This document shows positions 23,900 through 32,417 of a stretch of 40,938 nt of DNA, piece after piece. Source of the stretch: Polyangiaceae bacterium. Lineage in GTDB: Bacteria; Myxococcota_A; Polyangia; Polyangiales; Polyangiaceae. The notes beneath the pieces are model-generated. The model was not told where the DNA came from, did no database searches, and saw nothing but the letters and a program-made list of their open reading frames with translations. Each line of letters opens with the position of its first letter. Within the stretch, counting starts at the first letter, position 1. The stretch is from positions 1-40,938 of the forward strand of contig JAQSWN010000057.1 of NCBI GenBank assembly GCA_029266615.1, in the 5' to 3' direction. The position numbers and the translations under genes were made by a program.

Positions 23900-24973
23900 A
23901 TGTCGCTGCAGCCGCGCCCGCTCTGTCGTCCGTCAATCCTCTCCCAATCATCGCGCGCAACTGGACCGGCGAGGGATCGCGCGCAACGAGCCAGACACTA
24001 CCGCGGTATCGCGCTCATTGCGGTGGTGGTGGCAGGTTGCTCCCCCGCAGAGCGCGATTTCCTCGGCGAAGCGCAGCCAGTGGGCGGCGCCCCCGCAGCA
24101 AGCGGCGGCCCCGCAGCAAGCGGCGGCCCCGCAGCAGGCGGCGCGGACGAATCGACGAGCCACGGTGCGCAAAGCGCAGTGGGCGGCGCGGCAGGGCAGG
24201 GCGCCGCGCGAGGTGATGACCCAGGTCCTGGGGGGAGCGATGCGGGCGGAGACGCGCCCGGCGGAAACGGGGCGGGCTCACCATCATCCAGCAAGTGCGA
24301 ACCGGGAGAGAACCGGACCTGTGGTGAAGCTGGCTTCTGGGGCACCTGTGCGACGGGCGAGCAATCCTGCGACGCCGACGGAGAATGGTCCGAGTGCAGC
24401 AAACAGCCGGCCCGCGAGGACACTTGCGCGGAGGGTAATGATGACGACTGCGACGGTATTGAAAATGGCGGCTGCAACTGCATCGAAGGCGTCACGACGA
24501 GCCCGTGTGGTGACTGCGACGAAGGCACGAGAGTGTGTAAGGACGGCAAGCAGAACTCGTACGGCGAATGCACGGGGGCGATTGCGAGCCGCACGTACTA
24601 CCGAGACGCAGACGGGGACGGCTACGGATCGGCAGACAAGCTGAAATTGTGCTCCGACACAGCCCCGGCTGGATACGTCGAGAAAGGTGGAGACTGCTGC
24701 GACGTGGCGGACAAGCCAGGAAGCAAAGTGCTCCCCGCGATGATTCACCCAGGCGTAGTCAGCTACTTCGCGGCAGCAGCCGACATCTGCGGTGTCGGCT
24801 GGGACTACGACTGCTCGGGCGGAGTAAAGACGGACCCCGTAAAACGAACGGACCTGTGCTGTGTCGACCAGTCGTTCGGCGAAGCCGACTGTGGGAAAGG
24901 CTACGGGGTTTGCTCGTGTAACGGATGTTCCACGAGCGGATGCGGAAGCGGCGGCGTGGTCCAATGCCGGTGA
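23900..24973 (+). CDS. Cys-rich lipoprotein with Gly/Ala linker and calcium-loop-like motif
   Basis: 357 residues from the ATG at 23900, preceded by GCAGGAG at 9 nt. An unusually long, Arg-rich n-region (about 35 residues) precedes the hydrophobic core and lipobox VVAGC (Cys47). The linker (about 60-135) includes the hexapeptide AASGGP repeated in tandem at DNA level. Then follow Cys-rich modules (CGEAGFWGTCATGEQSC, NDDDCDGIENGGCNC), a thrombospondin-3-like calcium loop (YRDADGDGYG) and a C-terminal CSCNGC cluster. These features are usual for myxobacterial secreted surface proteins; function unknown. Monocistronic by position. Confidence 0.78.
   Translation: MSLQPRPLCRPSILSQSSRATGPARDRAQRARHYRGIALIAVVVAGCSPAERDFLGEAQPVGGAPAASGGPAASGGPAAGGADESTSHGAQSAVGGAAGQGAARGDDPGPGGSDAGGDAPGGNGAGSPSSSKCEPGENRTCGEAGFWGTCATGEQSCDADGEWSECSKQPAREDTCAEGNDDDCDGIENGGCNCIEGVTTSPCGDCDEGTRVCKDGKQNSYGECTGAIASRTYYRDADGDGYGSADKLKLCSDTAPAGYVEKGGDCCDVADKPGSKVLPAMIHPGVVSYFAAAADICGVGWDYDCSGGVKTDPVKRTDLCCVDQSFGEADCGKGYGVCSCNGCSTSGCGSGGVVQCR
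24091..24143 (+). repeat. 18-bp in-frame tandem repeat (three units)
   Basis: Units at 24091, 24109 and 24127 (CCCCGCAGCAAGCGGCGG, last one slightly diverged and short). They encode AASGGP in the linker of the lipoprotein. Copy number may vary between strains without changing frame. Confidence 0.9.
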
Positions 24974-25051
24974 GCGAGCGACCTCGATCCTACCTTGCCC
25001 AACCTTGACTTCACGAGGGAGGCGCCTTTAGCTGGGCGTGGGCAAACCGAG

Positions 25052-25462
25052 ATGGCGCGCCAGCACCCGGACGTTCCGCAGCCGATTGTCGACAAGCTCA
25101 GGCTCACTTGCCTCGACTTGCCCGAGGCCTACGAGGAGCGAGCGTGGACGGGCGTGCGTTGGCTAGTTGCGGGTAAAAATTTCGCCCACGTGGTCTGGAT
25201 CGACGGCGGCTTTCCACCGGCCTACGCGCGTGCAGCCGGGACGGAGGGGCCGGCGTGTGTGCTCACGTTCCGGATAGCGCACGCGACGGCCGAGTCTCCC
25301 CGGTTCGCTCGCGAGCCCTACTTTTCACCGCCGTGGTTCGCGAACATCGTGGGGCTGCGGCTCGACGCCTCCACTGACTGGACCGAGGTGTCGGAGCACC
25401 TCATCCAAAGCTATCGGGTGCTCGCGCCCAAGGAGCTGACGGCTCTTCTAGACGAAGGCTGA
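25052..25462 (+). CDS. MmcQ/YjbR family protein
   Basis: 136 residues. The N-terminal helix and strand pattern (LRLTCLDLPEAYEERAWTGVRWLVAGKNFAHVVW) and the later FSPPWFANIVGLRLD, WTEVSEHLIQSYRVLAPKELTALL are characteristic of the MmcQ/YjbR (CyaY-like fold) family, small proteins often annotated as DNA-binding, with unknown cellular role. The ATG at 25052 is preferred; a TTG at 24995 would add 19 residues lacking conservation features. Independent small gene between the Cys-rich lipoprotein and the convergent methyltransferase. Confidence 0.85.
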   Translation: MARQHPDVPQPIVDKLRLTCLDLPEAYEERAWTGVRWLVAGKNFAHVVWIDGGFPPAYARAAGTEGPACVLTFRIAHATAESPRFAREPYFSPPWFANIVGLRLDASTDWTEVSEHLIQSYRVLAPKELTALLDEG

Positions 25463-25482
25463 GCGAGCGAAAGGCGTTTTGG

Positions 25483-25557
25483 ATGAGTGTGCTGTCGAGC
25501 GCGCGGACTCATTACGCTCTCGTCAAGGGCGCGGCGCCGCTCATGCCCAAGCAGTAA
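25483..25557 (+). pseudogene. C-terminal relic of a paralogue of the frameshifted gene at 33642
   Basis: A 24-codon reading frame (starts MSVLSSARTHYALVKGA, ends in a TAA at 25555-25557) matches the last residues of the frameshifted gene at 33642-34195 (SSVLSSARTYQVLVNGA near its end). At DNA level 20 bases are identical (25489-25508 and 34127-34146), and the stop codon position corresponds. No upstream part of the gene is present: the preceding bases belong to the MmcQ/YjbR gene. Inferred to be the remnant of a deletion or recombination. Confidence 0.6.
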
Positions 25558-25578
25558 AGTTGTAGAAGCTGGTACCCT

Positions 25579-26214
25579 TCAGTCGTCGCGAGGTCTTTCG
25601 GCGACGATGAACGCGATGGTCGAGTCCGCGCCCACATCGGGCTGGGTGACGCCGACGAAACCCGCGAGGACCAGGGCGTCCGCGAGCATGCTTTTGCGCA
25701 ACATGCTCACCCGCGGAGCCTTGCCGAGCCAACGCATCGCCTGAAGGAGCGGACGGTACGGCACCCACGAGTCACCCAGGCACACGGTGGAAGAAACGAA
25801 GAACCCGCCGGGTCGAAGCAGCCCGCGAATTCGGTGGAGGGTGGCCGGCAGATCTTCCACCAAGTGCAGCAAGCTGTAAGCGCAGATGCCGTCGAGGCTC
25901 TCGGGCTCGAAGTGCTCGCAGGACTCGAAGGAGCCTGTGTGGAAGCTGACGTTTGTCGCACCTTCGGCGTTGGCTTTGCCCTGCGCGATCCGGATCATCT
26001 CGCTCGAAAGGTCTAGGCCGTGAATGGTGGCCCCGGTGCAAGCTAGCCGTAGCGCCACGGAGCCGGTGCCACAGCCGATGTCCAACACGACATCGGTCGA
26101 CTTCATGCGGGACCCGGTCACCTCGATCTTGCGTTCGAAAGCGCCAGGATTGGCGACAGGTTGGCGCGCGTAGCGCTCCGCTAGGTCGTTCCAGAATCTA
26201 GCTTCTGCGTTCAT
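25579..26214 (-). CDS. Class I SAM-dependent methyltransferase
   Basis: 211 residues. Motif I VLDIGCGTGSVALRL (about 43-57), motif II GLDLSSEMI, motif IV-like LDGICAYSLLHLVEDL and post-motif LRPGGFFVSST are those of the UbiE/Methyltransf_11 type Rossmann fold. The substrate cannot be told; these enzymes methylate small molecules such as quinones, lipids or metabolites. The C-terminal part (LRKSMLADALVLAGFVGV) is a usual family extension. A GAGAAG sits 5-6 nt before the ATG. Single gene, convergent with the MmcQ/YjbR gene; the next gene on the same strand ends 119 bp upstream of its start, so no operon is evident. Confidence 0.9.
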   Translation of the reverse strand: MNAEARFWNDLAERYARQPVANPGAFERKIEVTGSRMKSTDVVLDIGCGTGSVALRLACTGATIHGLDLSSEMIRIAQGKANAEGATNVSFHTGSFESCEHFEPESLDGICAYSLLHLVEDLPATLHRIRGLLRPGGFFVSSTVCLGDSWVPYRPLLQAMRWLGKAPRVSMLRKSMLADALVLAGFVGVTQPDVGADSTIAFIVAERPRDD

Positions 26215-26333
26215 TCGGGCTTCTCTACGGATGATGGCTGCTCCCCGTAGTACACGCCAGACTCGGCCCGCGTTGAATGCCGGAGCGCTTTTTTAGCGGC
26301 GCTGCCCTGCGCAGCCACGGCTGTCTTCGGACC

Positions 26334-27602
26334 CTATTCGAGCAGAACCGAGAGGAGCCCTTCCTCCCATTGGCCGGTCGTCGAGTCGTACAGACGCATG
26401 TTGTTCGGATCTTCCCAGATCGTCCAAGGGATGGACGCGGCCTCGCACTGCTCACGCATGCTGCGTATGAGGTTCGCGCGCGAGGTGATGTCGCCGCCGT
26501 CCTGAGGGCCCCATTCGGTGTTCATCACGGCGCGACCCGACGTTTCCCGGTAGGCCTTCACGCGTTCGACCTGTGCCGTCACGGTGCGCGGTCCGGACGG
26601 GTTCTGAGCCGCGTCGAGCGTGTTGTATTGGGTGAACCATTGCGCGGCCGCGGCGTTGGCCTGGGCGGCGGGGTGGGGGACAATGGGCACGGGGGGCGGC
26701 CCAGGGAAAATCACGCCCGGCGTTTGCCAACTCGGGTCGCCCCATGTCTTCCCTTGGAATGAAAACAGCTTGGGCTCATAGGGATGCACGGCCACCGCGA
26801 TGTTCGCGTCGTTGGGTAGCTGCAAGGAGCCGAGGGTCGTCGTGTCGGCCCACGATGTCGAGTCGATCACGATGAGTCGCTGGGGATTGGTTTCGCGCAC
26901 CGCGGCGATGAGCTGTGCGGCCAGGCCGTTCCACGTGCTCTGCATCTTCTGCGGCGGTTCGTTGAATAGCTCGAACGCGACCGACTCCGGGCGTGCCTGA
27001 AAGCGCTCGGAAAGCTGACGCCAGATGCCGAGCAACCGCGGCGTGTGAGCGGCGACGTCCGCCTCCAGCTCGTAGTACCCGTGCAAGACGAGGAGAACGG
27101 CAAGCTTCTCCGCCGCGGCCAAATCCAAGACGTGGTCGACGCGAGACAGGAACGTCGCGTCGAGAGCAAACGGGGGCGTCTCGCTCGCGTGGCCGCTGAA
27201 CCACACGGGGATGCGCACGTGATCGAAGCCTCGCTGCGCGATGAGGCGCAAGTCTCCTTCTTCGATTCTGCCACCCCAGGCCCCCTCGTCGGGTTTGCTC
27301 TCCAATCGATTGCCCAGGTTGATTCCGCGCCGGAAGTGCTGCAGGGCGCGAGGCGGTTGCCCGGCAACGAACGCCTCGACAGCGCCCGAGCCCGCCAGAC
27401 CCATGGCCCCGGCCGCGCCGTTGGGGCTCGCTCCGGCTACGCTCGGCGTGCCGCCCGCGGCGACGGGACCATTGACGCCTCCTTGTCCACCCGTCGGTGA
27501 CTGGGGAGCTCCTCCCGCCGCTTGCCCCGGAGGGGCCGAGCCGCATCCGAGCAGAACGAGGGCGACCGCGAAGCTTCGAGCGGAATCAAAACGCACGCTC
27601 AT
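26334..27602 (-). CDS. GH5 endoglucanase (cellulase) lipoprotein
   Basis: About 422 residues. Signal with lipobox VLLGC (Cys20), Gly/Ala/Pro linker to about residue 80, then a glycoside hydrolase family 5 (alpha/beta)8 barrel. Visible family motifs: RRGINLGNRLES, FDHVRIPVWF, LHGYYELE, FELFNEPP with acid/base Glu215, IDSTSWADTT, VHPYEP, and MNTEWG with nucleophile Glu363, closing with IPWTIWEDPNN. It should hydrolyse internal beta-1,4-glucan bonds at the cell surface. An in-frame ATG at 27629 has a somewhat better upstream GGAG and would add nine residues, so the start is uncertain. Divergent from an AraC regulator 72 bp away, which probably controls it. Confidence 0.92.
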   Translation of the reverse strand: MSVRFDSARSFAVALVLLGCGSAPPGQAAGGAPQSPTGGQGGVNGPVAAGGTPSVAGASPNGAAGAMGLAGSGAVEAFVAGQPPRALQHFRRGINLGNRLESKPDEGAWGGRIEEGDLRLIAQRGFDHVRIPVWFSGHASETPPFALDATFLSRVDHVLDLAAAEKLAVLLVLHGYYELEADVAAHTPRLLGIWRQLSERFQARPESVAFELFNEPPQKMQSTWNGLAAQLIAAVRETNPQRLIVIDSTSWADTTTLGSLQLPNDANIAVAVHPYEPKLFSFQGKTWGDPSWQTPGVIFPGPPPVPIVPHPAAQANAAAAQWFTQYNTLDAAQNPSGPRTVTAQVERVKAYRETSGRAVMNTEWGPQDGGDITSRANLIRSMREQCEAASIPWTIWEDPNNMRLYDSTTGQWEEGLLSVLLE

Positions 27603-27674
27603 CGGTGGTGCGCTTACTATCAGCGCCATCGGTCGACCAGCTCCCAGGTACACCAACGTTTGCGTGAGATCCAC

Positions 27675-28526
27675 ATGGCCTTACGACCTCCCAAGCAGCC
27701 GCAGCATCTGATCGGCAACAACACGTCGGAAATCATCGTCAAGTCCGAGCACTGCGCCGCGCTGAAGCGCCACGGCATCGTGGTCGCGGGGATCTCCGAC
27801 GCGGCCCCTCCGTTTTCCATGTGTCGGCTGCCGGCGTGGCATACAGAAGTGTTGGCATGCTTCGCCGGCCGCGGAATCCAGTGGGTAGGCGGTCGCTGGG
27901 TGCAACAAACGCCGGGAATGGTGTGCATTGCCCCGGACGGCGCGACCCAAGCGTTTCACGCGGTGCGAAGCCAGCGCTGGGGCTTCGTATGGATTCAGTA
28001 TCACCCCGGTAAGCTACCGCTCGCGACCCGGGAGGTGACGATGGCTACGGCCGACCCCGAGGCACTACGCGCGAGCGTCGCGCTCTTGCATCGCGAGCTC
28101 GAGGGGCAGGCCAACCCCGCCGTTTTGCAACAGGTCGCAGATTTGCTCCAGATGCTCGTCATGCGGATCTTGGGTCGGCACGAATTCGACCCGCGCGTCA
28201 CGCGCGTCATCGAGCGGGTGACTGCCGACCTGAGCTACCCGTGGACGCTTCGCGACCTCGCCAAGACGGCCAAGGTCAGCTCGGAGCAACTCCGCCGTCT
28301 CTTTCATCGCTACCTCGGCCGTAGCCCCCTCCGGCGCGTGCTCGAGCTTCGCCTGGCGCACGCCGCGGAGCGGCTCCGCACCACCGAAGAGAAGCTCGAA
28401 ACCATCGCGCATGCGGTCGGCTACCGCAGCGTCTACGCGCTGTCCTCAGCCTTCTCTCGAGAAGTGGGGTGCTCGCCGAGCGTCTTCCGCCGCCGAACAC
28501 GGGGCGCTTCTCCGCGCGGCAGGTGA
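27675..28526 (+). CDS. AraC-family transcription regulator
   Basis: 283 residues. The N-terminal half (about 35-125) is strand-rich and cupin-like, suitable for sugar binding (LACFAGRGIQWVGGRWVQQTPG, VCIAPDGATQAFHAV). The C-terminal 100 residues form the double helix-turn-helix of AraC/XylS proteins: WTLRDLAKTAKVSSEQLRRLFHRYLGRSP and LETIAHAVGYRSVYALSSAFSREVGCSPSVFRR. The ATG at 27675 is chosen because upstream extension would run through the promoter of the divergent cellulase gene. By arrangement it is likely to sense an oligosaccharide and act on the 72-bp shared region between the two genes; no operator repeat was clearly seen there. Confidence 0.9.
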   Translation: MALRPPKQPQHLIGNNTSEIIVKSEHCAALKRHGIVVAGISDAAPPFSMCRLPAWHTEVLACFAGRGIQWVGGRWVQQTPGMVCIAPDGATQAFHAVRSQRWGFVWIQYHPGKLPLATREVTMATADPEALRASVALLHRELEGQANPAVLQQVADLLQMLVMRILGRHEFDPRVTRVIERVTADLSYPWTLRDLAKTAKVSSEQLRRLFHRYLGRSPLRRVLELRLAHAAERLRTTEEKLETIAHAVGYRSVYALSSAFSREVGCSPSVFRRRTRGASPRGR

Positions 28527-28619
28527 GCTTAGCCGGAGCCGGCGTGCCGAGTGTCGGGGAAGGCGTGAACAAGTGCCTATTGAGGATTGAGGGAGCGCGG
28601 CGCCTTATTCGTCGAGATC

Positions 28620-29381
28620 ATGAGTGCGGTAAGTCGACGTTCAGTCAATCGCTTGTGTCTCATGGCGATGCCAATTGGGCTCGTTTCCTGCCAGAAGCTG
28701 ATCAACGGCTTAGTGCCGGGTGAGCAACCGGAAGATGGCGACGCGCGTTTACTTCAGGCCCAGCAGGACTCGGCGGGCGGTTCCGGTACCCTCGCCTCAC
28801 CCGCGGCTATCTTCGTGCGCGCCAAGGGGGGCACCCACCTCGCCGTCCGCGTGGATGGCGGAGTAGCGTGGCAACTCGATCAGCAGCCCGCTGAAGGGCG
28901 GTCGTCGCTCTGCCTTCTGCTCCCGAGCGGCTCCAATGAAGGCTGGGGACAGGCGCAGTTCCTAGTCGCGTCCGCCCGGCAAGGCTACGACGTCCTGATT
29001 GGTCTGGCGCGTTTCGAGGAGGAGGCGGTGGAGCCTACCGTCCCCGGGGCGGGTGGAGCGGAGCCCACGCCTGTAACGCCGACGCCAGTCGCTCCGGAGC
29101 CGCAGCGGGAGTTGCTCGAGCACGCGTGCCCGGGCGCCGCGCTCGTCGACCAAGTCACCGTTCATGTCCGCACCGAGGAGGTGTTGCCACCAACCCCGAC
29201 CGAGGGGGGAGCCGGTGGGCGTGACCCGAGTGACGGCGGCGCCGCGGGAGCCGCGATGGGGATCGGTGGTGCGGGTTCCAATGGTGACGCGGGGGGGGCC
29301 GCGCCCGAGCCGCCCGTCGCCGAAGGCGGTGCGAGCGGTAGCCCCACGGCCGGCAGTGGTGGTGAAGGAGGTGGGGAATGA
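28620..29381 (+). CDS. Gly-rich lipoprotein, first of a pair
   Basis: 253 residues, lipobox GLVSC (Cys24). A globular part (about 30-130) contains strands such as AIFVRAKGGTHLAVRVDGGVAWQL and CLLLPSGSNEGWGQAQFLVAS. After that come Pro/Thr linkers, a short segment with two Cys-type positions (LLEHACPGAALVDQVTVHVRTEEV) and an 80-residue Gly/Ala-rich tail. No family recognised. The ribosome site is weak, and an upstream in-frame TTG at 28587 is possible but gives a poorer signal. The stop overlaps the next gene (ATGA), so the two are translated together and probably form a complex. Confidence 0.72.
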   Translation: MSAVSRRSVNRLCLMAMPIGLVSCQKLINGLVPGEQPEDGDARLLQAQQDSAGGSGTLASPAAIFVRAKGGTHLAVRVDGGVAWQLDQQPAEGRSSLCLLLPSGSNEGWGQAQFLVASARQGYDVLIGLARFEEEAVEPTVPGAGGAEPTPVTPTPVAPEPQRELLEHACPGAALVDQVTVHVRTEEVLPPTPTEGGAGGRDPSDGGAAGAAMGIGGAGSNGDAGGAAPEPPVAEGGASGSPTAGSGGEGGGE

Positions 29382-30871
29382 ACCGCCTCCGTCGTTGCTT
29401 CGGAGTCGCTTTCCTGGCGTGGGCCGCTTGGAGTTGCTCCGGAAGCAAGGTGCCGCCAGAGTCGCCAACGACCTCCGCATCGGGCGCTTCGGGAGGCACT
29501 GCAGGCTCAGTCAGTGCTCACGCCGAGCAGACGAGCGCGGCGGGCGCGGCGGGCGCGGGGACGGACGTGGGGCACCTGCCCCTCGCCACCGGTGCCGCGA
29601 GTCCCGACGAAGCGGACTGCAGTGTCGAAGACAGCGAGCGTGACCGCCCCTACTGCTGCCTTCGCAATCTAGACCAGAGCCTGCCCCATATTCAGGAAGC
29701 CTACTGCCGGCTCTATTGTGATGGGCCGGATGCCATTTATTGCATCACTCCCGAGGGTGACCCCCTGGACGAAGAGCCGCCGCCCACCCTGGTCCCCGGC
29801 CAACAGATCACGGTGCGTGTGGTCGGGGCTCGCGCTGCCCTAGCTGGGCACACAGTGGAGCTCAACGGTTCGGATAGCGACGCACCGACTCGCCTTCGTA
29901 TCGACGAGAGCGAGGGGCTGGCTTTCGGCGGGGGCGCGGGCGGAGCGCCTGCCGCTGGTGCGTCTACCAGCGGCCCCCTGGCTGGAAGCTCACCCGGTGG
30001 CGGTGCGCCCAGTGGTGGACTAGCAAATGGTGGCGACAGCGCGCTGGGTGGGGGCGGAGTCAGCGGTGCGGCGGCGGGTGGCGGCGGCCTCACCGCCTTG
30101 GGGGGAACGGCAGGAGCGACGCCAGCGCCCACGACTGCCGCGGCGGCGGGCGTGACCAGCCAACTGCTTTGTACCGGTTCATGTGAAAGGTTCCGCCTTG
30201 CGTCTTACACGCTGCTTGCCCCGGAAGGCGCTCGCCAAGCGAGAGTGACGCTGCAGGTCACCAAGTACGCGAACGGCTCGGTCAAAACTCAGCGTCGCAT
30301 CGAGTTCGGCATCAATCGCGGCAAGTTCTATTACGAGCTTGGTTTCATGATACCGGTCACGTTCGGCGGAGACCGTCGGATATCAACCACACCCATCGCC
30401 AATAGCGGCGTGAGCTCGCTCGTGGCCACGTCGGATGCAGCATGGGCGCTGGGACTCGGCATCATCATTTACCCCTTGGGCGTACACAACACGCTCATGG
30501 AAGATCAACGCCGGTGGTACTGGAGGTACGCTAGCCCCCTCGGCCTCGGCTTCGGTACCAACCTCTACTCGTCCCACGCGGCCTTCCGTGAAGCCTTCTT
30601 CACCCTGAACTACCGCTTCGCCTACGGCGTCGTCGCTGGCGTCGGCTTCACCGCCGCGCAGGGCGAATTCCTGCGACCCAATTACGCCGCCGGGGATCTC
30701 CTCCCCGCTGGCGTGCCTCTCAGTGACGTCACGGATACTCGCTACGACTTCCGCCCCAATCTCACCCTCACGCTCTCCGCCGACGTCATTCGGGGCTTCT
30801 TCGAGCTCATCAGCAGTGTAAAATCGGCGCCAAGCGAATCGGGCGCGCCGAAAACGAAGCCTCACTACTAA
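29378..30871 (+). CDS. Gly-rich lipoprotein with C-terminal beta-barrel-like domain
   Basis: 497 residues, lipobox AAWSC (Cys20). A Cys-rich N-terminal module (about 80-125: CSVEDSERDRPYCCLRNL, YCRLYCDGPDAIYC) is followed by a beta domain with QQITVRVVGARAALAGHTVELNG, a long Gly/Ala/Ser linker (about 185-260), a two-Cys loop (LLCTGSCERF), and a C-terminal 200-residue strand-rich region (FGINRGKFYYELGFMIPVTFGG; SPLGLGFGTNLYSSHAAFREAFFTLNYRF) that looks like an outer-membrane barrel. Combining lipidation, linker and barrel is unusual; the barrel could be secreted-domain tether or a lipoprotein on the outer face. Coupled to the preceding lipoprotein gene. Function unknown. Confidence 0.75.
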   Translation: MNRLRRCFGVAFLAWAAWSCSGSKVPPESPTTSASGASGGTAGSVSAHAEQTSAAGAAGAGTDVGHLPLATGAASPDEADCSVEDSERDRPYCCLRNLDQSLPHIQEAYCRLYCDGPDAIYCITPEGDPLDEEPPPTLVPGQQITVRVVGARAALAGHTVELNGSDSDAPTRLRIDESEGLAFGGGAGGAPAAGASTSGPLAGSSPGGGAPSGGLANGGDSALGGGGVSGAAAGGGGLTALGGTAGATPAPTTAAAAGVTSQLLCTGSCERFRLASYTLLAPEGARQARVTLQVTKYANGSVKTQRRIEFGINRGKFYYELGFMIPVTFGGDRRISTTPIANSGVSSLVATSDAAWALGLGIIIYPLGVHNTLMEDQRRWYWRYASPLGLGFGTNLYSSHAAFREAFFTLNYRFAYGVVAGVGFTAAQGEFLRPNYAAGDLLPAGVPLSDVTDTRYDFRPNLTLTLSADVIRGFFELISSVKSAPSESGAPKTKPHY

Positions 30872-30925
30872 TCCGGCAGACAGTCTCGCGGAGCGGGCGC
30901 CCGGTTCGGCGGGTTGCGCGACTCG

Positions 30926-32407
30926 TTAGGGAGTGCGCGCGCAGCGGAAGCCGCTCGAATCGTTGCGGTACCCTGGGCCTTCCAGCTCCCAGACGACGCG
31001 ATCAGCAGCACGAAGCTGCTCGCCGACGGTCGAGCGCCAGCTGCCGCCGCGGCGCACGCGCCATGTGCCGCTCGTGGCCGCGCAGTTGTTGCAGAAGCTG
31101 GTCGTGTAGTTGGCGTAAAAGTCGAACACCCACTCTTGCAAGGAGCCGGACAAGTCGCGGCTGCCGTAGCGGCCCGCGCCGTTCGGCTTGGAGCCGACGT
31201 TCGCGAGGTTCGCGGCGGTGCCGTTCGCGCAACCGCCGGGGCAGTTGAAGAGCGCGCGCGTCGCTGCTGCCACCTCGTTGCCCCAGGGGTACACGCGGTT
31301 CTCGCTACCGCCGGCGGCCGCTAGCTCCCACTCCGTTTCCGTAGGCAGCCGTCCACCGTCCCACGCGCAGAAAGCGAAGGCTTCGTACCAGTTGACGCAG
31401 TTCACCGGCAGCTGCTCGTTCATGCCGGGGTTCGTTGTCCAGACGGTGCCCGTGCAGTTCAAATTGGTGCGGAGAGCGGCCGGGGTCGCGGCGATGGGCC
31501 ATGCGCTTTGCCAACCCGTGCCGGCGATGGCGGGGTGCGCGCCGGCGCCGACGGTGGGTGTGGTGTAGTTCTCCACGAAGCGGCGGAAGCGCCCGACCGT
31601 GACCTCGAAGCGGTCCAGCACGTACTGATTGATGCTCCGGTTGTGCTCGGGCGTGTCGAGGACACCTTCGGGGTCCACGCAGCTCGTGCCCGCAGGGCAA
31701 CCGTCGACGCAGCCGATACACGTCTCCGTGCCGCGCCCCATCTTGACGCTGCCCCCCGCGATGGCGTCGCGTTCGCAGCAGCTGCCGCCCGCGCACGCAG
31801 TTTGGCTCAGTCGGGCGCAAGAGCGCGAGCAAACGGAGGGCTCGCCCCAGCAGCCCCAACCTGTATTGACCTTGCACGCCGCGCTGCAACCGGGCTCGAC
31901 GTTGCTGGCGCGATCGCACTCTTCCGTACCCGCGACGATGCCGTCCCCACAGATTGTCGCGCACACCGACGGCGTGCCCATGCAGCTGTAACCCGGGTCC
32001 ACGTTGCAGTCGGTGCAGCCGTCCTTCGCGGTGTCGTTGCCGTCGTCGCAGGTTTCGCCGGCGTTCGGCGAGCCATCGCCGCAGTCAGGCCCGAGGATGG
32101 GCGGCTCGCCGCCTTCGCCGCTGCCGCCGCCCGTCCCACCTTCGCCTGGGCTCGTTCCGCCCGCACTCGTTCCTGCATCACCCCCGCTACCCTCGCCGCC
32201 CGGCGACGGCCCCCCCCCTGAGCTCATTCCTGCGGCCGTTGACGACGTTCCGCCGCTGCCGCTGCTATCCGAGCCCGCTTCGCCGTCGTTGGTTCCAGCA
32301 TTGCCTCCGCTCGGTCGGTCCACGACCGTGCGGTCGTCGATGGAGAGGCAAGCAGCAGCCCCCGCGAACGTCAGGGCCAGGAAGCGCAGGTCACGTAAGC
32401 TTTTCAT
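30926..32407 (-). CDS. Lipoprotein with Cys-rich repeats and formylglycine-generating-enzyme fold
   Basis: 493 residues; GAGGAG lies 6 nt before the ATG. Lipobox AAAC (Cys20), Gly/Ser linker to about 105, two myxobacterial DUF4215-type Cys repeats (109-197: CGDGSPNAGETCDDGN; CGDGIVAGTEECDRAS). The C-terminal 280 residues are an FGE-sulfatase (SUMF1) fold: DRFEVTVGRFRRFVENY, PVNCVNWYEAFAFCAWDGGRLPTETEWELAAAGG, YPWGNE, SGSLQEWVFDFY, RRGGSWRS and FRCARTP. In true formylglycine-generating enzymes a Cys pair lies in the segment before the final GFRC; here that segment has none, so it is probably a binding or other enzymatic member. Ten bases after the TPR/PEGA gene, thus co-transcribed. Confidence 0.88.
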   Translation of the reverse strand: MKSLRDLRFLALTFAGAAACLSIDDRTVVDRPSGGNAGTNDGEAGSDSSGSGGTSSTAAGMSSGGGPSPGGEGSGGDAGTSAGGTSPGEGGTGGGSGEGGEPPILGPDCGDGSPNAGETCDDGNDTAKDGCTDCNVDPGYSCMGTPSVCATICGDGIVAGTEECDRASNVEPGCSAACKVNTGWGCWGEPSVCSRSCARLSQTACAGGSCCERDAIAGGSVKMGRGTETCIGCVDGCPAGTSCVDPEGVLDTPEHNRSINQYVLDRFEVTVGRFRRFVENYTTPTVGAGAHPAIAGTGWQSAWPIAATPAALRTNLNCTGTVWTTNPGMNEQLPVNCVNWYEAFAFCAWDGGRLPTETEWELAAAGGSENRVYPWGNEVAAATRALFNCPGGCANGTAANLANVGSKPNGAGRYGSRDLSGSLQEWVFDFYANYTTSFCNNCAATSGTWRVRRGGSWRSTVGEQLRAADRVVWELEGPGYRNDSSGFRCARTP

Positions 32408-32417
32408 CTCTCACTCC

